Shown here: positions 43,191-52,775 of the stretch, piece by piece
How the letters are laid out: every line of letters starts with the position of its first letter
How positions within the stretch are numbered: the stretch's first letter is position 1
NCBI RefSeq assembly: GCF_035998675.1
Contig: NZ_DASYHI010000018.1
Location: 1 to 64,000 of the forward strand
Direction of reading: 5' to 3'
DNA length: 64,000 bases
DNA from: Telluribacter sp035998675
GTDB taxonomy: Bacteria > Bacteroidota > Bacteroidia > Cytophagales > Spirosomataceae
The notes under the pieces: model-generated
Database searches by the model: none
What the model was told of the DNA's origin: nothing
The model's input: only the letters and a program-made list of their open reading frames with translations
Made by a program: the position numbers and the translations under genes

Positions 43191-45722
43191 ATGAAAAAAA
43201 CTATCAGCATAAATATTAGTGGTATTATCTTCTACATTGAGGAAGACGGATACGATAAACTCAGAAACTACCTGAACTCGGTGCAGAGGTACTTCTCTTC
43301 CTTCGCCGACAGCAAGGAAATTCTGTCGGATATTGAAGGACGGATTGCCGAGCGGTTTCTGAACAAACAGAAAATCGAAAGCAAGCAGGTTATTTCCCTG
43401 GCCGACGTGGATGAGCTTATTGCCGCCATGGGTACCGTTGCCGACTTTGAGGCCATTGAACAGGCCGAAGACCTGTTGTCAGAGCCTCTACAGGCCGCAT
43501 CCGGCGATGCATACAGCAGCTATCAGCAGACCCATACTTCTTACGAAGCTCCCCGCACCGAAACACACACGGCCACAGCCACCGCGCCCCGTAAGCTTTT
43601 CCGTGACCTGCGCCGGAAACTACTGGGTGGTGTAGCGGCCGGACTGGCCCACTATTTCACCGTGGATCCACTCTGGGTACGCCTGGCCTTTCTGATGGCC
43701 GTTATTGGACTGCCTGTTGGAGCCGGTGCCCTTAATCTGGAAGAAGTGTTCGGACCACTCGCGGGTATTACCGTTATATTGTACATAGCCATGTGGGTAG
43801 CGTTTCCGGGTTCGGCTACGCTGGAAGAAGACACCCAGATCAAGAAATTCTACCGCGATCCGGACCGTAAGGTAGTAGGTGGGGTAGCCGCCGGGGTAGC
43901 CTCCTACTTTGGGGTGGACCTGGGGGTGGTACGTTTCCTGTGGGTACTGGCTATATTTCTGTTCGGCTTTGGTTTCCTGCTCTACATTATTCTATGGGTA
44001 ATTTCTCCCGTTGCCAAAACCCTCACGGAAAAAATGGAAATGCAGGGCGAGCCCATCACCTTGTCTAATATTGAGTCGAATATTAAGCGGGGACTGAACC
44101 TGAACGAAACCACCGGACAGGAAAGTACCCTTACCAAGCTGTTGCTGTTTCCCTTTCGGGCCATCGCCATCCTAATCAGCGGTCTGGGCAAAATTCTTAA
44201 GGGTATCGGTCCTATCTTTCGCATCGTGATTGGGGCCTTGCTGGTGGCCATGGCGGTACTGGCGCTGATCGGCCTCCTGATTGGCGGAACCGTAGGCCTG
44301 GGTATGCGCGACATGCTGCCCTTTGGTGATATTCCCCCGATGATGATCCTGCGCGAACTGCCGGGCGCTATGATACTCTCCATGATTCTGCTGACCACAA
44401 TACCCTTTATTGTTATACTGCTGCTGGGCCTGACCCTGGTTGCAAACCGCCGGGTGGCGAGTGGTACGGTATGGCTGACGCTGGCGGGCTTGTGGGTAGT
44501 AGGAATCATAGGCACGGCCATAACCGGAGGCGTGTACCAGACCAACTTCTCACGCCGCGGCGAGGTGACCCAGACGGAGTACTTTCGTATGCCCAATAGC
44601 TTACTGACGCTTGACCAGCAGGAAAACGACGAGGATGATGATTTTAACTGGAGCGCGGGTATTATTCTGAACGGATACGAAGGCCTCGACAGCCTGCGAC
44701 TTGAAAAGGAGATACGGGCCCGCGGCCGCAATACGGACGATGCCCGCAAAAATGCTTCCGACCTGAGGTACAATGTTGCCCTGCGAGATTCGGTGCTGCT
44801 GTTCGATGAGCAACCGGTACTGGCCGAAAACAGCCGCTTTCGCGGGCAGGAAATAACGGCTACACTATTTATTCCCTACGACCGCCCTTTTGCCATGACG
44901 CGTGCCTTTTATTACGACAGGTTATCGAGCCGGAGTTTTCAGGGTAGACGCTATGAAATAGAGTACCACGACAACAATGAGCAGGACTGGCGGAATCTGC
45001 GTTGGGTGATGCGGCGTGATTCGGGACTGGTATGCATAAACATGCCCGCCGGGTGGCTGGCAGAGAACAGCGGGGATAATGACGAATATACCTATGACAG
45101 TGACGACGACGACAACAGCGTAAACCTGGGCCAGCGGGGTAAGTTCATCAAGCAGTTTGAAGCCCGTGATTTTGAAGGCGTTGACCTGGGTGGTGCCTAC
45201 GCGGTGGATATCCGCCAGGGACAGGAATTCAGAGTACAGGCCGACGGCGACGAAGAGGATATCGATAACCTGCAAGTAACCGTTCGGAACGGGATACTGC
45301 ACGTGGAGCGTCCCGCCGAGTTCCGGCTGTTTAACGGCCGCTCACACCGGATTGGCCTGGTCATAACGATGCCTACTCTCAGAACGCTGGAGTTGGCCGG
45401 AGCCAATAAAACGCGCGTATCGGGCTTTACCGGTGGTACCGCTACCATGAGTGTAGATGTATCGGGCGCTTCTTCGACCGAGCTGAATGTAGACGTTTCC
45501 AAACTGGACATAGAAATTACGGGGGCTTCAAAGGTGTTGCTGAAGGGCAGTACCGGTACTCTGACGGCCGACCTGAGCGGTGCCTGCAAACTTGATGCTA
45601 CCGGCATGCAGATTAATACGGCCGAAGTGGATGCCTCCGGCGCCAGCAACGCCCAACTGGGCCGCATCAACAACCTCAGGAAAAACTCAAGCGGTGCCAG
45701 TAAAATTGAAGCCTACGAGTAA
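43191..45722 (+). CDS. PspC-domain membrane protein with C-terminal head-GIN domain
   Basis: 843 residues. Residues 1-~105 are a conserved cytoplasmic head (KTISINISGIIFYIEEDGYDKL, DIEGRIAERFL). Two PspC modules follow at about 138-212 (KLLGGVAAGLAHYF) and 218-275 (KVVGGVAAGVASYF), each with membrane helices. More helices lie at 325-440. A periplasmic part ends in a DUF2807 head-GIN domain (about 645-843) made of right-handed repeats with SGAS, ITGASKV and DASGASNAQ. It is likely to sense or guard envelope stress. Second gene of the PadR operon. Confidence 0.88.
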   Translation: MKKTISINISGIIFYIEEDGYDKLRNYLNSVQRYFSSFADSKEILSDIEGRIAERFLNKQKIESKQVISLADVDELIAAMGTVADFEAIEQAEDLLSEPLQAASGDAYSSYQQTHTSYEAPRTETHTATATAPRKLFRDLRRKLLGGVAAGLAHYFTVDPLWVRLAFLMAVIGLPVGAGALNLEEVFGPLAGITVILYIAMWVAFPGSATLEEDTQIKKFYRDPDRKVVGGVAAGVASYFGVDLGVVRFLWVLAIFLFGFGFLLYIILWVISPVAKTLTEKMEMQGEPITLSNIESNIKRGLNLNETTGQESTLTKLLLFPFRAIAILISGLGKILKGIGPIFRIVIGALLVAMAVLALIGLLIGGTVGLGMRDMLPFGDIPPMMILRELPGAMILSMILLTTIPFIVILLLGLTLVANRRVASGTVWLTLAGLWVVGIIGTAITGGVYQTNFSRRGEVTQTEYFRMPNSLLTLDQQENDEDDDFNWSAGIILNGYEGLDSLRLEKEIRARGRNTDDARKNASDLRYNVALRDSVLLFDEQPVLAENSRFRGQEITATLFIPYDRPFAMTRAFYYDRLSSRSFQGRRYEIEYHDNNEQDWRNLRWVMRRDSGLVCINMPAGWLAENSGDNDEYTYDSDDDDNSVNLGQRGKFIKQFEARDFEGVDLGGAYAVDIRQGQEFRVQADGDEEDIDNLQVTVRNGILHVERPAEFRLFNGRSHRIGLVITMPTLRTLELAGANKTRVSGFTGGTATMSVDVSGASSTELNVDVSKLDIEITGASKVLLKGSTGTLTADLSGACKLDATGMQINTAEVDASGASNAQLGRINNLRKNSSGASKIEAYE

Positions 45723-45790
45723 ATAACAGAGAGTACATGCAACCTTAGCCGACGTTCCGCCATCTTTCTTAAAACTAAAACTAATTGGTC

Positions 45791-46480
45791 ATGAAAAAAA
45801 TACTATTTATCTGTGTAGTGTGGGTAGCATCGGTAGCCGTGGCCGCCGCCGACGAAACCCGGACCTACAACCTTTCTAATTTCTCTAAGCTTTCCATGGG
45901 AAGCGCATTCAAGATTCAGGTAAAGCAGGGTAGTACCTACAGCGTAACCGCCTCCGGCCAAAAGCAGGACCTGGACGATATGGAAGCCAACGTTTCGAAC
46001 GGTACCCTGCGCATCCGGTATAAGGAGCAAAAATGGAACAACCGCCGGCAAACGGTGAATATAAACATTACCATGCCTTCGCTGGACGCAGTAGATTTCT
46101 CGGGCGCTTGCGTAGCCAACGTAAGTGGCTTTGACAGCAATAAAAATATGGATATTGAGGTTTCCGGGGCTTCCAGGGTAACCATGGATGTAACAGCTGC
46201 CAAAGTACAGCTGGAACTTTCGGGGGCGTCGGTACTGACCCTGAACGGCAAAGCCGAAGTACTGAACGGGGAGTTGTCAGGTGCTTCTGTATTCCGGGGA
46301 AACAGCTTCCCGGTGCGGGAGGCCAATCTGGGTGCTTCCGGAGCCAGTAAGGCCTCCGTGGTTGCCAACGCCGCCCTCAGAGCCGACGCCAGCGGGGCCA
46401 GCAGCATAAGCTACTCCGGTAGCGCGCGGGAAGTCCGGTCCAGTACTTCGGGTGCCAGCTCCGTCCGGCGGATGAATTGA
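45791..46480 (+). CDS. Secreted head-GIN (DUF2807) protein
   Basis: 229 residues from MKKILFICVVWVASVAVAAA (45791; the codon two residues upstream, TTG, is not needed). The mature part is a single DUF2807 domain with regular SGAS or SGA repeats (EVSGASRVTMDV, ELSGASVLTLNG, DASGASSISYSG). It is homologous to the C-terminal region of the preceding gene, so it may be a free version of that domain. Last gene of the operon, ending at the terminator 46496-46543. Confidence 0.88.
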   Translation: MKKILFICVVWVASVAVAAADETRTYNLSNFSKLSMGSAFKIQVKQGSTYSVTASGQKQDLDDMEANVSNGTLRIRYKEQKWNNRRQTVNINITMPSLDAVDFSGACVANVSGFDSNKNMDIEVSGASRVTMDVTAAKVQLELSGASVLTLNGKAEVLNGELSGASVFRGNSFPVREANLGASGASKASVVANAALRADASGASSISYSGSAREVRSSTSGASSVRRMN

Positions 46481-46495
46481 TCCTAACGTACATGA

Positions 46496-46543
46496 CTACC
46501 TACCAAAAGAGCCGGGCATTTGCCCGGCTCTTTTGGTAGGTAG
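46496..46543. terminator. Bidirectional terminator, 23-bp perfect stem
   Basis: CTACCTACCAAAAGAGCCG GGCA pairs with its exact complement across a TT centre (46519-46520). A run of four A and four T sit inside the stem, so it works for the convergent head-GIN (plus) and ECF sigma (minus) genes. Confidence 0.88.
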
Positions 46544-46593
46544 CTGATAGTAATTATTAGTGTAGGTTTAGTGTAGTTTCGTGGCAGTAGTAT

Positions 46594-47142
46594 CTATATA
46601 TAAAGTACCCTTAAATCCTGAAGGGCTGTTCTGATCCGGGATTTTACCGTTCCTAAGGGCATGCTCAGTTTCTCCGAGGCTTCTTCGTGGGTATATCCCT
46701 GAAAATAGACCAGGTCTACCAGTACCTTCCGTTCTGGACGCAGCCGGTCCACCAGGTCTTTCAGGTCAAAGGTGGAAGCAAGTGGCTGGTAACTGATAAA
46801 AGGATTCAAACCGAAGTCCAGCCCGTTAAATAGGGTTCCTTTGCTATTGTCAACGCGTCTGTCTTTTCGGAGAATATCAATAGCCGTGTTGCGGGCAATA
46901 TTTAACATCCAGGTAAACAAGGTCCCTTTATCACTACTATAGAATTGAATGTTTTTCCAGATTTTCAGAAAAGACTCCTGCATGGCGTCTTCTGCTTTCT
47001 GCTCATCCTTGATTATTTTACAAATAATACAATACAATGTGCCTGAGTAATTATCGTAAAGGTATTCAAATGCTTGCCTCTCATTTCTCTTCAGTGAGGC
47101 TATCAGATCACTTTCCGAATAACTGTATGTTTTCGTAGCCAT
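46594..47142 (-). CDS. ECF-subfamily RNA polymerase sigma factor
   Basis: 182 residues. Region 2: AFEYLYDNYSGTLYCIICKIIKDEQKAEDAMQESFLKIW and GTLFTWMLNIARNTAIDILRK. Region 4: LVDLVYFQGYTHEEASEKLSMPLGTVKSRIRTALQDLR. The bacteroidete form of the KDEQKAEDAMQ helix is evident. No anti-sigma gene is adjacent on either side, unlike many ECF loci. It is a single minus-strand gene between a bidirectional terminator and a 275-nt spacer in which I see no further gene. Confidence 0.92.
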   Translation of the reverse strand: MATKTYSYSESDLIASLKRNERQAFEYLYDNYSGTLYCIICKIIKDEQKAEDAMQESFLKIWKNIQFYSSDKGTLFTWMLNIARNTAIDILRKDRRVDNSKGTLFNGLDFGLNPFISYQPLASTFDLKDLVDRLRPERKVLVDLVYFQGYTHEEASEKLSMPLGTVKSRIRTALQDLRVLYI

Positions 47143-47417
47143 AGACTCTGGGGCTTTTATTTTTCATTTATTAGTGGAAACTGACTTATTACTGAATTAC
47201 TTTTATAAAGAGAGTTGAGAAGAGGAACTGGTCAGGGTGTACCTTTAACTAGGTAGGTTTATTCTGAATCACTTTTTCGCAACTGTGTGTATAGGATTGA
47301 TGTTATAAAAATGGCGATTATTTGTATAATAAGTTTTTATGATGGCTATCAAAACCGGCCCCTGCTGGTGTTGAACAGCGTTTTAGTTTTAGGTGGTTAT
47401 TATCTTTTATATTTTCA

Positions 47418-47630
47418 CTACTTCACTCTTTCAACTTCACTTTTTAATTTCAGGATCTGCGTCCCGTCTTCCTGTTCTATAAGCAGGGCCGGGTCATTAT
47501 TTGAGCCGTTTCGCTTTACAGGGGTACCTTTTATGGTTTTTTCTATTTCGCTGTTATAAGTTTCCTTTACTTTGCCCTCGGCATATCCCTTACCCCATTT
47601 CCAGCGCACCTGCGTACCTTGTCGTATCAT
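47418..47630 (-). CDS. DUF2945 (HVA1/TUDOR-like) small protein
   Basis: 70 residues: MIRQGTQVRWKWGKGYAEGKV, then the KETYNSEIEKTIKGTPVKRNGS segment and ALLIEQEDGTQILKLKSEVE. This matches DUF2945, called the hypervirulence-associated TUDOR domain; its molecular role is not established. It is a stand-alone gene within AT-rich sequence. Confidence 0.8.
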   Translation of the reverse strand: MIRQGTQVRWKWGKGYAEGKVKETYNSEIEKTIKGTPVKRNGSNNDPALLIEQEDGTQILKLKSEVERVK

Positions 47631-47907
47631 ATTGGTAAATACTTATTCAGTAGTATCCGGAAATGAACCCTTTGGCTGAGTGGCTGTTTTGCCACTGGCA
47701 TACTTAACAGCCCTATTTGGCTTGTGTTGGTTACTTTTAGTCAATAATATTGTGCCAGAAGCAATTCAGCCAAGAATGGCGAAAGCAGCAGCGGGAGATG
47801 AGTATAGGCAGGGACAAATTGGGAAAAGTCTGAAACAATTTTGATTTTGTGGAAATTGCATTCCACAAAATCGCCAAAACTAATTTAATCATTAATAGTA
47901 ATTCCCT

Positions 47908-48426
47908 ATGCTTAAACCTAAACATGCCCGGGTATCAGAGGTGACGATGACTGAAATGGTACTACCCAACGATACGAATACCCTTAATAACCTCATGGGT
48001 GGGCGGCTGCTGCACTGGATGGACATCTGTGCCGCTATTTCGGCCCAAAAGCACTCTAATCGTATTGTGGTAACGGCTTCGGTAGATAATGTTTCCTTTA
48101 CCGAACCCATAAAACTGGGCAATATCGTCACTATGAAGGCTAAGGTTACCCGGGCCTTCAACTCGTCGATGGAGGTGTTTATAGAAGTATGGGCGGAAGA
48201 TATACCAGCCGGGCGGCGGGTAAGTACCAACCGGGCTTTCTACACTTTTGTCGCCGTTGACCAGAACGGCCGCCCCATTGAAGTACCCGAACTGCAACCC
48301 GAAACCGATGAGGATAATGAACTGTACGCCAGTGCTCTGCGCCGGCGTCAGCTGCGGCTGGTACTGGCTGGGCGCATGAGTCCGCAGGAGGCGACTGAAC
48401 TGAAGGCCCTGTTTGAGATGGAGTAA
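47908..48426 (+). CDS. Acyl-CoA thioesterase, hotdog fold
   Basis: 172 residues. The BFIT/YciA-type hotdog domain has VTMTEMVLPNDTNTLNNLMGGRLLHWMDICAAISAQKHS, with the conserved Asn and Asp of the active site, and VTASVDNVSFTEPIKLGNIV plus TNRAFYTFVAVDQNG. The enzyme hydrolyses acyl-CoA thioesters. It ends 2 nt before the end of the convergent TIGR04282 gene, so no room is left for a terminator between them. Confidence 0.9.
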   Translation: MLKPKHARVSEVTMTEMVLPNDTNTLNNLMGGRLLHWMDICAAISAQKHSNRIVVTASVDNVSFTEPIKLGNIVTMKAKVTRAFNSSMEVFIEVWAEDIPAGRRVSTNRAFYTFVAVDQNGRPIEVPELQPETDEDNELYASALRRRQLRLVLAGRMSPQEATELKALFEME

Positions 48427-48428
48427 AA

Positions 48429-49040
48429 TCAGGGACGGCTGAGGAGGCGTTCTTTGGCCTGGAGGTAGTCGTCCCACTCATCGATATCGGTGAGGGGGGG
48501 CAGGAGCTGGTACTTAAGCCCGTGCTGCTGAAGTTTGAATATTGTCTTTTCCAGCAGCTCCGGCTGACTCCACGGCATCTCTTCAAACAGCATTTCGTGC
48601 AGTCGGGTCATGCCCAGCAGGTAGTAACCGCCGTCGGTAGAGGGGCCAAGTACTACATCGGACTCGTGAAGTACTTCAAAAGCCTGCTGCAGATGCGTAG
48701 GGCGCAGGTCCAGGCAGTCGCTGCCGATGATAACTACCCGCTCCGCCCCGGCTTCGAGCTGCTCCCGAAAGGCTTCCTGCATCCGCAGGCCCAGGTCGCC
48801 TTCGGTTTGCAGGTACCTGGCGTAGCCGTTCCAGAGGTCATTTTCATTTACAAAATCACCGTAGTAAACCGTGCGGTGCAGGTCTTCCGAAGGCAACGAA
48901 TCAGTCAGATTTCGGGTGTATTCCAGCAACTCCCGGTATACCTCCACGGCTTTGGTATGGCCTACGGTTTTGGCCAGGCGGGTCTTTACTTTTCCTTCAA
49001 TTGGGTTTTTTACAAAAATAATCAGGGCGTTACGCGGCAT
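48429..49040 (-). CDS. TIGR04282-family glycosyltransferase-like protein
   Basis: 203 residues. KNPIEGKVKTRLAKTVG is the nucleotide-binding start, then LGLRMQEAF, VVIIGSDCLDLRPTHLQQAFEVL and VVLGPSTDGGYYLLGM, all TIGR04282 landmarks. The family is a GT-A-type protein linked with arsenosugar biosynthesis and is widely distributed; a partner radical-SAM gene is not next to it here. Convergent with the thioesterase gene. Confidence 0.9.
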   Translation of the reverse strand: MPRNALIIFVKNPIEGKVKTRLAKTVGHTKAVEVYRELLEYTRNLTDSLPSEDLHRTVYYGDFVNENDLWNGYARYLQTEGDLGLRMQEAFREQLEAGAERVVIIGSDCLDLRPTHLQQAFEVLHESDVVLGPSTDGGYYLLGMTRLHEMLFEEMPWSQPELLEKTIFKLQQHGLKYQLLPPLTDIDEWDDYLQAKERLLSRP

Positions 49041-49241
49041 ATTTTGGTAATTTTGCGGTCTGGTAGCTGGTAGCGGGTAGTACTTAGGTTAACTAATTAC
49101 CTGATTCATGACAATTTGTATATATATAGTTTTAAGATAGTAGTGGGAACGACTTCTCAGCCTATCTGTAGATGCATCATCACAAACAAAATTCATTTAG
49201 CTTATAGCTACTAACAAATTACTAACAGCTAAAACCTAATT

Positions 49242-49610
49242 ATGGGAAAAGAAATCATTTTTTCTGAAAATGCCCCGGCCGCCATTGGTCCTTATAGCCA
49301 GGCGGTGCGGGCCAATGGTACCTTGTACGTATCCGGGCAAATAGCCCTGGAACTGGCCACCGGCGGAGATGTACAGGCCGAGGCCCGCAAGGTAATGGAA
49401 AACATCGGACATATCCTACAGGCCGCCGGACTGGATTACTCCCACATTGTGAAAGCCAGTATTTTCCTGAAAAATATGGATGATTTTGCGGCTATTAACG
49501 AAGTATACGGAAGCTTCTTTACGAGCGAGCCTCCCGCCCGCGAAACCGTTCAGGTAGCCCGCCTGCCCCGTGACGTCAACGTTGAAATCTCGGTGATTGC
49601 CGTAGAATAG
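49242..49610 (+). CDS. ridA: RidA-family reactive-intermediate deaminase
   Basis: 122 residues: EIIFSENAPAAIGPYSQAVRANGTLYVSGQIAL, VMENIGHILQAAGLDYSHIVKASIFLKNMDDF and PPARETVQVARLPRDVNVEISVIA. The conserved Arg in PPARETVQVARLP binds the substrate carboxylate in the trimer. RidA hydrolyses 2-aminoacrylate and similar enamines or imines released by PLP enzymes. It precedes gltX by 91 nt. Confidence 0.95.
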   Translation: MGKEIIFSENAPAAIGPYSQAVRANGTLYVSGQIALELATGGDVQAEARKVMENIGHILQAAGLDYSHIVKASIFLKNMDDFAAINEVYGSFFTSEPPARETVQVARLPRDVNVEISVIAVE

Positions 49611-49701
49611 CCTCAAATAGCCCCGGCTACTGACACTTTATTTCCGGGCGGAGGTACTTAGGCAGGTACTTACCCGCTAATTATGAATATTTTAAAACAA
49701 A

Positions 49702-51237
49702 ATGAATAAACAAAAAGTTAGAGTAAGATTTGCCCCTAGCCCAACGGGGCCGCTTCACATTGGCGGCGTCCGGACGGCCCTGTACAACTACCTGTTTGCC
49801 CGGCAGCAGGGCGGAGACATGCTACTCCGGATTGAGGATACCGACCAGAATCGCTACGTACCCGGTGCGGAAGAGTACATTCTGAAAGCCCTGGCCTGGG
49901 TGGGTATTCAAATCGACGAAGGCCCGCAGCAGGGTGGCCCACACGCGCCCTACCGGCAGTCGGAGCGGAAAGAGATGTACCGTCAGTACGCCGAGCGGCT
50001 GGTGCAGGAGGGCAAGGCCTACTACGCCTTTGATACCGCCGAAGAACTGGATGCCATGCGCAAGCGTCTGGAAGAAGCCAACGTTCCCGCTGCTCAGTAC
50101 AACGCCATCACGCGTTTGCAGATGAACAATTCGCTGACGCTCTCCGCCGCCGAAACCCGGCACCGCCTCGATAGCGGTGACCCGTACGTAATCCGGATTA
50201 AGGTACAACCCAAGGACGACATCCGGTTCAACGACCTGATTCGCGGGTGGGTGGTAGTACATTCCTCGCAGGTGGACGATAAGGTACTACTCAAGTCAGA
50301 CGGCATGCCTACCTACCACCTGGCCAACATCGTAGATGACCACCTGATGGGTATTACCCACGTGATACGGGGGGAAGAGTGGCTGCCGTCGGCGCCCCTG
50401 CACGTGCTGCTGTACCGCTACCTGGGCTGGGCCGATACCATGCCGCAGTTTGCCCACCTGCCCCTCCTGCTCAAACCCGACGGCAACGGCAAGCTCTCCA
50501 AGCGGGACGCCGACGTAGGAGGCTTCCCGATTTTTCCGCTGGAATGGACCGACCCCAAAACCGGCGACAAAGCCCTGGGCTTCCGGGAAGAAGGGTACCT
50601 GCCCGACGCTACCACTAACTTTCTGGCTTTCCTGGGCTGGAACCCCGGTACCGAGCAGGAGCTATTTACCCTGGACGACCTGATTCAGGCGTTCAGCTTT
50701 GACCGCGTACATAAGGCCGGCGCTCGCTTCGATATTCAAAAGGGAAAGTGGTTTAACCAGCAGTACCTCAAGCAGCAGGACGACGCGACCTTGGTCCGGG
50801 AGATACAACCGGTATTTAGCGGTAAGGGCATCCATATCACCGACGAGCAGGCGACCAAAATTGTCCAGTTGCTGAAAGAGCGGGTCTACTTCGCGCGGGA
50901 AATTGTGGACGAGTCGGCCTTTTTGTTCAGCGCTCCCGAAAGCTACGATGAAACTGTGGTAGCCAAGCGGTGGAACGAAGAAGCGTTACGTGCCATCGGT
51001 GGTTTCCGCGACGCGCTAAGTACCTACGAAGGTGAATTTACCGCTGATAACATCAAAGAACTCCTGCACCATACCCTGGAAAGCCTCGGCATCAAAGCGG
51101 GTAAAGTCATGCAGGCCCTGCGCCTGGCACTCACTGGCGTAGGAGCGGGCCCTGACCTGATGATTACGATGGAGATTCTGGGTAAGGAAGAGGTTATGCG
51201 CCGCCTGCAGCATGCCATTGATAAGTTGCCGGTGTAG
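49702..51237 (+). CDS. gltX: Glutamyl-tRNA synthetase
   Basis: 511 residues. Class I signature FAPSPTGPLHIGGVRTALYNYLFAR (HIGH as PLHIGG at 18-23), DTDQNRYVPG, GMPTYHLANIVDDHLMGITHVIRGEEWLPS and the KMSKS equivalent KLSKR (264-268). The C-terminal anticodon-binding helices end at DKLPV. Charges tRNA-Glu with glutamate and ATP; a GatCAB system elsewhere may decide whether it is discriminating. A strong terminator follows at 51271-51320. Confidence 0.97.
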   Translation: MNKQKVRVRFAPSPTGPLHIGGVRTALYNYLFARQQGGDMLLRIEDTDQNRYVPGAEEYILKALAWVGIQIDEGPQQGGPHAPYRQSERKEMYRQYAERLVQEGKAYYAFDTAEELDAMRKRLEEANVPAAQYNAITRLQMNNSLTLSAAETRHRLDSGDPYVIRIKVQPKDDIRFNDLIRGWVVVHSSQVDDKVLLKSDGMPTYHLANIVDDHLMGITHVIRGEEWLPSAPLHVLLYRYLGWADTMPQFAHLPLLLKPDGNGKLSKRDADVGGFPIFPLEWTDPKTGDKALGFREEGYLPDATTNFLAFLGWNPGTEQELFTLDDLIQAFSFDRVHKAGARFDIQKGKWFNQQYLKQQDDATLVREIQPVFSGKGIHITDEQATKIVQLLKERVYFAREIVDESAFLFSAPESYDETVVAKRWNEEALRAIGGFRDALSTYEGEFTADNIKELLHHTLESLGIKAGKVMQALRLALTGVGAGPDLMITMEILGKEEVMRRLQHAIDKLPV

Positions 51238-51270
51238 TAGAATTGTTTTTTAGGTACATATTCAACGAAG

Positions 51271-51320
51271 GTCCTGACTGGAAGGCCCGAACCCTGTTCG
51301 GGCCTTCCAGTCAGGACTTT
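51271..51320 (+). terminator. Intrinsic terminator of gltX
   Basis: A perfect 21-bp stem (GTCCTGACTGG... at 51271-51291 against 51297-51317) with loop CCCTG, followed by TTTATTTG. Confidence 0.85.
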
Positions 51321-51430
51321 ATTTGTTAGAAGTAGTCTTTGTTAAATTTATCTGGAAGATCACACGAACATTGACCCAGGTATAATTAATAGTGACAAAA
51401 GATAAAACTTCAATGAGCCTTCCGTACCTT

Positions 51431-51470
51431 ACTTACTCACTCATTCACTCAATCACAACTCACTCAATGA
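51431..51470. repeat. Degenerate CTCATTCACT short-repeat tract
   Basis: ACTTACTCACTCATTCACTC and ACTCACTCAATG are complements of the GAGTGAAT unit found at 20508-20595 and 55749-55771. In the gltX-51664 spacer. Confidence 0.45.
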
Positions 51471-51663
51471 TTCTTCCCCTACCGCCCGCCCGTCTAAAAC
51501 AACCAGGTATAGGGCAGTAGAACCGCTTACTGAAATCGGGTTGCCATTCGGCGGCAGGTTGTGTACTTTCGTGAAGGTGGCAGGTTTTTTTTGTTCTATA
51601 CAAATCAGGTACTTAGTTTACGGTTCGGTACCTGTCCCACCCAAACTCAAACCACCTAACGCT

Positions 51664-51915
51664 ATGGCGAAGAAAAAAAACACTGAAAACGAAAAGGACG
51701 AGAACGAACGCCCACGGGTTCACAAAGACCTGGAAGGTTTTGATATCCAGATCAACACCTTTGGGGAGATCAACACCAGCTACGATATGGACAAGATCAA
51801 TGAGTTTCTGAATAAGAATGTAGATGATAAAAAACTTCGCGACCGCAACGACATACCCGGCCGCAAAACCCGGAAATCGAAACAAAAGCCGGAGGAGGGA
51901 GAGGAAGAAGAATAG
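51664..51915 (+). CDS. Small charged conserved-type protein
   Basis: 83 residues from ATG 51664; the frame runs back to 51541 but that portion lies in the 5' spacer and has no protein character. Very polar with acid and lysine runs: MAKKKNTENEKDENERPR at the start and KSKQKPEEGEEEE at the end, around a short FDIQINTFGEINTSYDMDKINEFLNK core. I do not recognise a family beyond resembling short DUF proteins in Cytophagales. It precedes the AIM24-like gene (51972) by 56 nt in the same direction and may be co-transcribed. Confidence 0.65.
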   Translation: MAKKKNTENEKDENERPRVHKDLEGFDIQINTFGEINTSYDMDKINEFLNKNVDDKKLRDRNDIPGRKTRKSKQKPEEGEEEE

Positions 51916-51971
51916 TACTACGGCTTAATTATCAGCTACTTAACCAGTAAAACCACAAACCTTACATACCC

Positions 51972-52751
51972 ATGACCTCACACGAAATTGATTACAAAAT
52001 TATTGGTGAAGATATCCAGATCGTTGAAATAGAACTGGACCCCAACGAAACGGTGATTGCCGAAGCCGGTGCCATGCTGTTTATGGAAGACGGCATTCAG
52101 TTTGAAACCAAAATGGGCGACGGCTCGCAGGCCAACCAGAGTATCCTGGGCAAAGTATTTCAGGCCGGTACCCGTCTCATTACGGGTGAGTCGTTGTTTA
52201 TGACCCACTTTACCAACCGCGGGTACGGCAAGCGCAAAGTAGCTTTTGCGGCGCCCTACCCAGGTACTATTATGCCCATTGACCTGAGCAAAATCTACGG
52301 CAACGAGTTGATTGTGCAGAAAGACGGCTTCCTGTGCGCTGCCCTGGGTACCAGCATGAATATCCACTTCAACCAGCGCATCGGCTCGGGCCTGTTTGGC
52401 GGCGAAGGATTTATCCTGCAGAAGCTGCGCGGCGACGGTATGGCCTTTGTACACGCCGGTGGTGTCATGATTGAGCGGCAGCTCAACAACGAAACCCTGC
52501 GGGTCGACACTGGCTGCGTGGTTGCCCTGGAGCCTACTCTGAGCTTTGATATTCAGCGTTCGGGCGGTCTTAAATCCATGATATTTGGCGGTGAAGGTAT
52601 GTTCCTGGCTACCATTCGGGGTACCGGTCGCTGCTGGATCCAGTCCATGCCTATTTCCAAACTCATTGACCGCTTGTCGGTAGGTGGTCCCAACGCCAAA
52701 AAAGAGAGCGGATCGGTACTGGGTGGTTTGGGTAATCTGTTTGAAGATTAA
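51972..52751 (+). CDS. TIGR00266-family (AIM24-like) protein
   Basis: 259 residues. DPNETVIAEAGAMLFMEDGIQFETKM is the family start, then RLITGESLFMTHFTNRGYGKRKVAFAAPYPGTIMPIDL, FLCAALGTSMNIHF, EGFILQKLRGDGMAFVHAGG and the GEGMFLATIRGTG segment. It forms a beta-trefoil-like double domain; the mitochondrial AIM24 relative is an inner-membrane organiser, but the bacterial function is unknown. Followed by a perfect terminator at 52776-52816. Confidence 0.9.
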   Translation: MTSHEIDYKIIGEDIQIVEIELDPNETVIAEAGAMLFMEDGIQFETKMGDGSQANQSILGKVFQAGTRLITGESLFMTHFTNRGYGKRKVAFAAPYPGTIMPIDLSKIYGNELIVQKDGFLCAALGTSMNIHFNQRIGSGLFGGEGFILQKLRGDGMAFVHAGGVMIERQLNNETLRVDTGCVVALEPTLSFDIQRSGGLKSMIFGGEGMFLATIRGTGRCWIQSMPISKLIDRLSVGGPNAKKESGSVLGGLGNLFED

Positions 52752-52775
52752 GCCCGCTGACCGGCCCGGTACAGT

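Noticed and set aside
21716..49090. GGTTAGGTGTTAG-like phrases in several spacers
   Set aside because: They appear near 21730, 32410 and 49080 but are too short and variable to call a repeat.
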